The translations under genes were made by a program, and so were the position numbers. A DNA stretch of 64,000 nucleotides from Candidatus Thalassarchaeum betae (GTDB lineage Archaea; Thermoplasmatota; Poseidoniia; Poseidoniales; Thalassarchaeaceae). The stretch lies in NCBI GenBank assembly GCA_022447095.1, contig JAKUUP010000003.1:1-64000 (forward strand). The letters are read 5' to 3'. The notes beneath the pieces were generated by a model. The model was not told the DNA's origin. It ran no database searches and saw only the letters and a list, made by a program, of their open reading frames with translations. How positions within the stretch are numbered: the stretch's first letter is position 1; every line of letters begins with the position of its first letter. Below are positions 28,321-37,130 of the stretch, one piece after another.

Positions 28321-28328
28321 CCTTCACC

Positions 28329-29240
28329 TCAGAATTCAATTCCCGTGAGGCGTTCGAACATCGATGAGTAGAGTTCTGCGGTCTTGTCTATCATGCTCTG
28401 TGGTAATGCGGGTATGGGGGGCTCGGCGGAGCCCTCGGATCTAGCGTCGTAGAGCGCCTTGTGATGTCCAATGTCAATGTAGTGCTCACGTACGAACTCC
28501 TTCGACAGCGAGACTATCTGGCCGTTTGCGTAGGTCTCGTCGTCCCACCAACGGTCTTCGTCCAGAGTGCCAAACGAATCCACTAGAACGGGCTCTCTTC
28601 CTGGCCCCAAAGCGAACTCCTTCTTGCCATCGACGTGGATGAGTCCGCGCTTTCCTGCCTCACGCTCGATTATGGCGTCAATCTTGAGTACGGCTTCGAG
28701 GATGGAGTCGAGTTCTGCTTCGGTCAGATTGGATATCTCAAGAGCCTCTTCCCTTTCTAAAAGTCTGTCGAACGACTCGAACTTAGTAGAGACCTCTAGG
28801 TAGGGTTCTGGAAGTTTGCAGCCCTCCTCAATCTGAGTCCCGGATTCGAAGCCGAACTCCTCTACCCCGACTTCTCCCTTGGCGTAACGCTGCCATCCCG
28901 ATCCTGCTAGATGATGGCGGCAAATCACCTCGAGGGGAACGAAGACATTTTCCATGTCCCTTGGGATTGCTCCCGGCTCCTTGATGACCTCGAAGCGTTT
29001 GGCCAGACAGCGGTCCGGCGCGTTCATCTCTAGCATGTGCGTGTCACATATGCCCTCAGCCTCCACCAAGTCGAACCAGTGGCATGTAGTTCGGTTCAGG
29101 CTCTCTCCCTTGCGTGGGATGAGGGAAGGGATGATTTGGTCGTAAACGGATATCTGGTCAGTGTACCGGAATTCGAGTACTTCAGGGTCCTCGGTACTCC
29201 ATACTTGCTTGACCTTGCCTTGGTAGAGCAACTCTCCCAT
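28329..29240 (-). CDS. purC: phosphoribosylaminoimidazole-succinocarboxamide synthase
   Basis: LLYQGKVKQVWST, SVYDQIIPSLIPRKGESLNRTTCHWFD, LVDSFGTLDEDRWW, SKEFVREHY. Confidence 0.95.
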   Translation of the reverse strand: MGELLYQGKVKQVWSTEDPEVLEFRYTDQISVYDQIIPSLIPRKGESLNRTTCHWFDLVEAEGICDTHMLEMNAPDRCLAKRFEVIKEPGAIPRDMENVFVPLEVICRHHLAGSGWQRYAKGEVGVEEFGFESGTQIEEGCKLPEPYLEVSTKFESFDRLLEREEALEISNLTEAELDSILEAVLKIDAIIEREAGKRGLIHVDGKKEFALGPGREPVLVDSFGTLDEDRWWDDETYANGQIVSLSKEFVREHYIDIGHHKALYDARSEGSAEPPIPALPQSMIDKTAELYSSMFERLTGIEF

Positions 29241-29293
29241 ACCTCCGTTAAGGCGATTACGCCGATGAACATTCCTCAGTAAGGGGTTCCGAG

Positions 29294-30280
29294 TCAGTTC
29301 CGTCTGACCACTTGGTAGATGATGAAAAGTGAAAGTAATGCTATTGCTATCCAGCGCCGGTCGAATTCATTCGCTGCATCTTCATCGTGAGACACGAATA
29401 GTTCCTGAGCAGTATCCAGAGGAGGGGAATTGTCCGAAGCCATCAACACGATTCCTTCTATGTGGTAGGGGGCGCCACCCCTCATGCCCTTGGAAACCGC
29501 CTTTGCGTTTGTCATAGAGGCCATTACGAAGTCGCAGGTGTCGGCCCTTCTGAGATCCTCAACAGCCTCGAATTCGCCACCGCTGTTCCAAGTCCTGAAT
29601 TCAATCCCTCGGTCCACTGAATAGTGGCTCTCCATCCGACTTACGACCATTCTGGAAATCTCGACCTCGTATCCCTCCATCTCAGCACTCTCGTCCAGTT
29701 TCGACATCGGCGAGCCCTGATCATACATACAGGCCACCATTTCCTTTTCGCCCTCTATTATACGATGGAGGGTGCCGCCCTCAGTAGGGGTTGGCCAATC
29801 GCCCATTACACTGGAGAAATCGGAACCCTTCAGTTCGGTCTCCCCGTGGAACCATGCCATGTATGCTTGCTGGCCGGTGCTTGATGAGAATACCTCCTCT
29901 AGAGCGGCGGAGATAGCATCGAGGAGTTCGGTGTTCCCCCTATCGTCCTGAGTATCGGTACGCACCACCGGAACATACGATTCGGTCTCCTCAATCATCT
30001 CGATGATGTAGAGGCCGGGCATATTGTCAGTGTTAGCCGGATCGGCAGCGATGAGGTGAGAAGTCAGCATGAAATCTTCTTCTCCAGACATCAAGGCACG
30101 CATGGCGAGCTGATGGTCCTCGTAGCCGTTTTCGATTATGTGCCCGTAAGAGCCGATTAGATGCGATACAGGTGTCTCCTGAGAGGAAGCGACGTTGTAC
30201 TGTACCCCTCCTAATGCTACTATGGGAGTTGCCGACAGAACCAATGCACTGAGGAAGAGTGCGAACTTCGCGCTCCTCAT
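29294..30280 (-). CDS. SBP_bac_3-like amino-acid substrate-binding protein, apparently lobe-permuted, signal peptide and C-terminal TM anchor
   Basis: N-term FALFLSALVLSATPIVALGG; lobe-2-like section ends NTELLDAISAALEEVFSSSTGQQAYMAWFHGE; followed by lobe-1-like EMVACMYDQGSPMSKLDESAEMEGYEVEISRMVVSRM...FRTWNSGGEFEAVEDLRRADTCDFVMASMTNAKAVSKGMRGGAPYHIEGIVLM; C-term WIAIALLSLFIIYQVVRRN. Confidence 0.7.
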   Translation of the reverse strand: MRSAKFALFLSALVLSATPIVALGGVQYNVASSQETPVSHLIGSYGHIIENGYEDHQLAMRALMSGEEDFMLTSHLIAADPANTDNMPGLYIIEMIEETESYVPVVRTDTQDDRGNTELLDAISAALEEVFSSSTGQQAYMAWFHGETELKGSDFSSVMGDWPTPTEGGTLHRIIEGEKEMVACMYDQGSPMSKLDESAEMEGYEVEISRMVVSRMESHYSVDRGIEFRTWNSGGEFEAVEDLRRADTCDFVMASMTNAKAVSKGMRGGAPYHIEGIVLMASDNSPPLDTAQELFVSHDEDAANEFDRRWIAIALLSLFIIYQVVRRN

Positions 30281-30340
30281 GCACGCGAAGGCCCGAGGGG
30301 CCGACTTAGCATTGGCGGTCCGCCGAGACTATATCCGAAG

Positions 30341-32659
30341 ATGCACGTCAGAAGCCGGGGGTTCGCGTTGTCAGAGGCTGTCTCAAGAGTGCTCAACCCT
30401 CTGGGGAAGAAGAGTAATCGTCTAGTCGCAATCCTATCGTTTGTGATCCTCATCACTCTGATTACTCCTACCCAAGCGGTCGATTACAACAGCGGTTGGG
30501 ATGTCGCCGACAGTGGTACTGAAGTGGACCTCTTCACGGCGGCCTACGATGGTGAATCGGTCTTTGCTTTCGGTGCTGGAGGGGTGATTCTCCAAAGCGC
30601 CGACAAGGGCGCCACATGGGTGCAACTGGATTCACCTGCTACGACCAGCCTGCATGCGTCAGACTCTGTCGAAGGCGCAATCGCGGTAGTCGGAGAGGGA
30701 GGAGCGGCTTTCCTGCGTGCTGCTGGCAGCGATACATGGCTGGACATCTCCCTGAACCCGCCCGTCGACTTCAGGGGAATGGCGATGACCAGCGCTACTT
30801 CACTGGTCGCCGTAGGCCCTGAAGGGGGCGTCTGGCAATACTCTAGCGATGCTTGGATGCAAAGGGATTCCGGAGTAGTCACAGATCTCAACGATGTGTC
30901 CTTCCTCGATTCCACCCTAGGGATGATAGTGGGAGACAGCGGCACCATCCTTGCTACCAATGACGGAGGCGAAAGTTGGGAGTACAGGGAGGCCCCGGAA
31001 GGGTTGGTTGCGGACATAGTAGCACTCGATTATTACAGTAACATCAGGGTATATGCGGTAACGGACGAGGGGAACATCCTAAAATCGGTTGGAACGACTA
31101 CTGGCACCGCGGCCGGTTATGTCTGGGAACTAGTCGAGATTGAATCGGCGGGCAGAGCCACCAGCCTAGGATTAGAGTTGAGTTCCATTGACGTATCATC
31201 TGTGAACAAGTTACTCGTCTCAGGCCCCTCAAGCTACGTTGCTCTGTCGCTAGATGGAGGCAACATCATCACCTCTCAGATGAACCCACTACCTAGCGTC
31301 AAGGACTTCAATCACGTCTTGTTCCTCAATCTGTTCGATGCAGTAATTGTAGGTGCTGATGGAGTTATATTATTTTCAGAAAATGCCGGAGAGGACGAGG
31401 CGATTGGATTTCAGGTAATCGATTACGGCGACTTCGGGCAGTTCGTCGACTACTCAAAGGGAATGCTGATTGATGGGCTATTCGCGACTATCAGAATTGT
31501 TCTATTCGGAATCTTCCTTGGTTTCTTCCTCGGTGTCATACTCTCGATGATGAAGACCGCCCCCACTACCCTGAAGGATGTTGCACAACTCGATAGATAC
31601 TCTATAATCAGAATAATTCTAATCCCATTATGTATCATTGAGGCTGCCATTCCTTTCATTCGATTAAATGAGAAATCGTGGTCTGCAACAAGAGCAGTAG
31701 GGAGGTTGCGTACTCTGTCCGCCACTTCTACGAGACCGCTCAACACCCTAGCCCTGAGGGCACTGGGATTGGGGATGCTATACTACGGGATTTCGCTGAT
31801 TTTCGCTTTAGCTCCGATAGTTTGGGCCCTAAATCTGGACGGTTTGGAATACATCTACGCGCCTATAGGCCTCATATCTCCGGATGGTATCAATGGAGAG
31901 TTATATTTCGAGAACTTTTTCCAAGCCCTACTTGGTATTGCGTTGATCCTGTTGGGCCTACTGTTCCTGACCTCGAGGAAATTCTTCCTCAAGAGAGAGG
32001 TGCGCCTGCCGTTCCGCGACATCACGCTAAAGTGGAATTTCTGGGGAGTGAGGCCGTTGAACGCTGTCGCAACCGTATACACCGACCTCTTTCGCAATAC
32101 TCCACTGATTGTTCAGTTCATGTTCATACACTTCGGGGTGCAGTTTGGCAAGTTGTTGGGAGATCCGGCTGCGGCAATCCTTGAGGGTGAAACGAATTCC
32201 TTCCTAGTATACATCAGAGACACGATTCTATCAGACAGGGCATGTGTTAGCGCCATCTTCGCTCTTGGCCTGAATTCAGGAGCATATCAGTGCGAGACGA
32301 TACGTGGTGCTATCGCAGCGATTCCCTCTGGCCAGATGGAGGCGGGCAGGAGCATTGGACTGAATTATATGCAGACGATGGGGCTGGTCATCATGCCTCA
32401 GGCAATCAGAATTTGCATACCTCCTATGGGTAATGAAATGGTCAACCTCGTGCTCAACTCATCACTCGCAATGGTCATCGGCTATGCTGAACTAACTAGA
32501 AAGGGACGGCTAATCAACGCCGTTACCTTCCAACTCTTCTGGGGTTATGGCATGGTACTGGTATCTTACTTCGTTGTAACTTGGACGCTGGCTCTGCTCT
32601 TGAGGCATCTCGAGAACAAGTCGAGGATACCTGGACTTGGAATTTCAGGGGGTGCATGA
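30341..32659 (+). CDS. amino-acid ABC transporter permease (HisM/GlnP type) with N-terminal Ycf48/BNR-like propeller and internal TM insertion
   Basis: BNR-like LQSADKGATWVQLDSP, LATNDGGESWEYREAPEGL, then GLFATIRIVLFGIFLGFFLGVILSMMK ... VYTDLFRNTPLIVQFMFIHFG ... EAGRSIGLNYMQTMGLVIMPQAIRICIPPMGNEMVNLVLNSSLAMVIGYAELT. Confidence 0.85.
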   Translation: MHVRSRGFALSEAVSRVLNPLGKKSNRLVAILSFVILITLITPTQAVDYNSGWDVADSGTEVDLFTAAYDGESVFAFGAGGVILQSADKGATWVQLDSPATTSLHASDSVEGAIAVVGEGGAAFLRAAGSDTWLDISLNPPVDFRGMAMTSATSLVAVGPEGGVWQYSSDAWMQRDSGVVTDLNDVSFLDSTLGMIVGDSGTILATNDGGESWEYREAPEGLVADIVALDYYSNIRVYAVTDEGNILKSVGTTTGTAAGYVWELVEIESAGRATSLGLELSSIDVSSVNKLLVSGPSSYVALSLDGGNIITSQMNPLPSVKDFNHVLFLNLFDAVIVGADGVILFSENAGEDEAIGFQVIDYGDFGQFVDYSKGMLIDGLFATIRIVLFGIFLGFFLGVILSMMKTAPTTLKDVAQLDRYSIIRIILIPLCIIEAAIPFIRLNEKSWSATRAVGRLRTLSATSTRPLNTLALRALGLGMLYYGISLIFALAPIVWALNLDGLEYIYAPIGLISPDGINGELYFENFFQALLGIALILLGLLFLTSRKFFLKREVRLPFRDITLKWNFWGVRPLNAVATVYTDLFRNTPLIVQFMFIHFGVQFGKLLGDPAAAILEGETNSFLVYIRDTILSDRACVSAIFALGLNSGAYQCETIRGAIAAIPSGQMEAGRSIGLNYMQTMGLVIMPQAIRICIPPMGNEMVNLVLNSSLAMVIGYAELTRKGRLINAVTFQLFWGYGMVLVSYFVVTWTLALLLRHLENKSRIPGLGISGGA

Positions 32660-33496
32660 ATGCCGGGGAATGTGTTGAGTGTCACTGACATGCACAAGAT
32701 CTACCCCGGAGGGGTCCATGCCGTCCGAGGCATCTCGTTCGAGGTAAACGAAGGGGAATCTGTAGCAATCATAGGGTCCTCAGGAAGCGGTAAGTCGACT
32801 GTTCTGCGATGCATCAACCGACTAATCGAACCCACCGAAGGAGTCGTGCGTCTGCGCGGCGAACACATCAACACCCCCGGGGCCGATATCAACGATGTCA
32901 GATCGAGAATTGGGATGGTTTTCCAGTCATTCGAATTGTTTGCACACCTGAAGGTCATCGACAACGTGACACTAGGTCTGAGACATGTCAGAAAGATGAG
33001 CAAGAACGAGGCCAAAGAGATAGCGATGTCCGCTCTTGAGCGTGTTGACCTTCTTGATCGAGTTGATGCGTACCCCGGAAATCTCTCTGGTGGACAGAAG
33101 CAAAGGGTAGCCATCGCCCGGGCTCTCGCGATGCGTCCCGAGGTTATGTTGTTCGACGAACCGACCAGCGCCTTGGACCCCGAACTGATAGGCTCGGTCC
33201 TAGCTACCATTAGAGGACTGGCTGACGAGGGCATGACGATGGTGATCGTAACTCACGAAATCAGTTTCGCAAGGGACGTTGCTGACCGCATCATCTACCT
33301 AGACGAGGGGGTTGTGGCCGAGGAGGGGCCCTCATCAATCATAGAGGAACCCCGGACTGAACGGCTCAAGAGGTTCCTGTCCTCGATACACGAAGATGAG
33401 GTCCCAGAGCAAATCCACGAAGAATTGGTGGATGAGGATACTGATTATGGATACGTTCCTGATGGTAGAGGAGAACGGCCACGTGGAGGCCGCTGA
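32660..33496 (+). CDS. amino-acid ABC transporter ATP-binding protein (GlnQ type)
   Basis: Walker A GSSGSGKSTVLRCINRL, signature LSGGQKQRVAIARALAMRPEVMLFDEPTSALDPEL, H-loop VIVTHEISFARDVADRIIYLDEG. Confidence 0.96.
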   Translation: MPGNVLSVTDMHKIYPGGVHAVRGISFEVNEGESVAIIGSSGSGKSTVLRCINRLIEPTEGVVRLRGEHINTPGADINDVRSRIGMVFQSFELFAHLKVIDNVTLGLRHVRKMSKNEAKEIAMSALERVDLLDRVDAYPGNLSGGQKQRVAIARALAMRPEVMLFDEPTSALDPELIGSVLATIRGLADEGMTMVIVTHEISFARDVADRIIYLDEGVVAEEGPSSIIEEPRTERLKRFLSSIHEDEVPEQIHEELVDEDTDYGYVPDGRGERPRGGR

Positions 33497-33504
33497 GAAA
33501 TTCC

Positions 33505-36304
<2,800 letters not shown>

Positions 36305-36505
36305 GCCCGACCCTGCGGGGCTTCGATATGCTGCCCCCCCTTGAAACGCACTATCGGCTGGATATCAGACGGAGACGAATTACAGTACATTGGACAGCAT
36401 AGTCACACTCGTTGCATTTCAATTGTCTTTCAATTGCAATACATTCAAGTGCCCCTGCCTCTCTGCGAGGCTCAGGAGGAACCCGAAGTGGCCGGCATCA
36501 GTCCC

Positions 36506-36856
36506 ATGGTCTCACTCAGAATCCCCGAGGATCACCTGCTGGAGATTGACCTGCGGGTAGGTCTCGACGGACTGCGAAACCGCTCCGATGTAATTCGCGA
36601 AGCGGTGCGCAGGTACCTTTCCTCTCCCTTGCCTACAGTTGGAGAGAGAATCGAGGTCGACTTGGGGCCGGACCTGACTGTGCGCATGAGAGAGTTCTGC
36701 AAGTTGCACGGCGAGTCTGCTGACGCGGTTATGCGCCAAGCGGCTAGGGAGCACATCCGCAAGACGACCGTGGAAGATGCGACTGTAGACAGATTCCTCA
36801 CAATGCGCATGGACGAGCTCCGCGCGCATTTCGACGACGATTCGAATGCTCTATGA
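36506..36856 (+). CDS. putative tandem ribbon-helix-helix DNA-binding protein
   Basis: MVSLRIPEDHLLEIDLRVGLDGLRNRSDVIREAVRRYL (RHH copy 1) and RIEVDLGPDLTVRMREFCKLHGESADAVMRQAAREHI (RHH-like copy 2). ORF 36278..36856. Confidence 0.7.
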   Translation: MVSLRIPEDHLLEIDLRVGLDGLRNRSDVIREAVRRYLSSPLPTVGERIEVDLGPDLTVRMREFCKLHGESADAVMRQAAREHIRKTTVEDATVDRFLTMRMDELRAHFDDDSNAL

Positions 36857-36884
36857 GGTGAGAGATTGAGCGATGATGGGATGC

Positions 36885-37100
36885 ACAAAAACGCGGGGGG
36901 GCGTCACCGGCGCCCCCTCGCCCAACCTGTAATCTGCGGCCTCAGGGGACTGCGGGAACGAGCCAAGTTGTCGGACGCAGTGGGCTACAAGGCGAGTGAG
37001 GTCCCGCGCGGGTCCCACGGAGTAACACGCGATACCGATCGCGAGCGTCTACTTTGACACTCATACACACACCGTCCCGCACATCTCGTGCGGGACACCC
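36885..37100. ncRNA. structured intergenic region, candidate ncRNA or leader; class and strand unresolved
   Basis: Hairpins GGGGGCG-TCACCGG-CGCCCCC (36897-36917; on the minus strand followed by CCGCGTTTTT), CTGCG..CGCAG, CGCGAT-ACCG-ATCGCG, GTCCCGCAC-ATCTC-GTGCGGGAC (37074-37096). No convincing ORF. Confidence 0.35.
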
Positions 37101-37130
37101 CCATCTGCGCAGTCTGAACTTTGATGCAGG

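Noticed and set aside
36885-37100. SRP RNA or RNase P RNA in the structured intergenic region
   Set aside because: A CCTGTAATC U-turn-like stretch is suggestive of an SRP Alu domain, but no S-domain GGAA/AGCAG motif nor RNase P CR-I/CR-V consensus was found.
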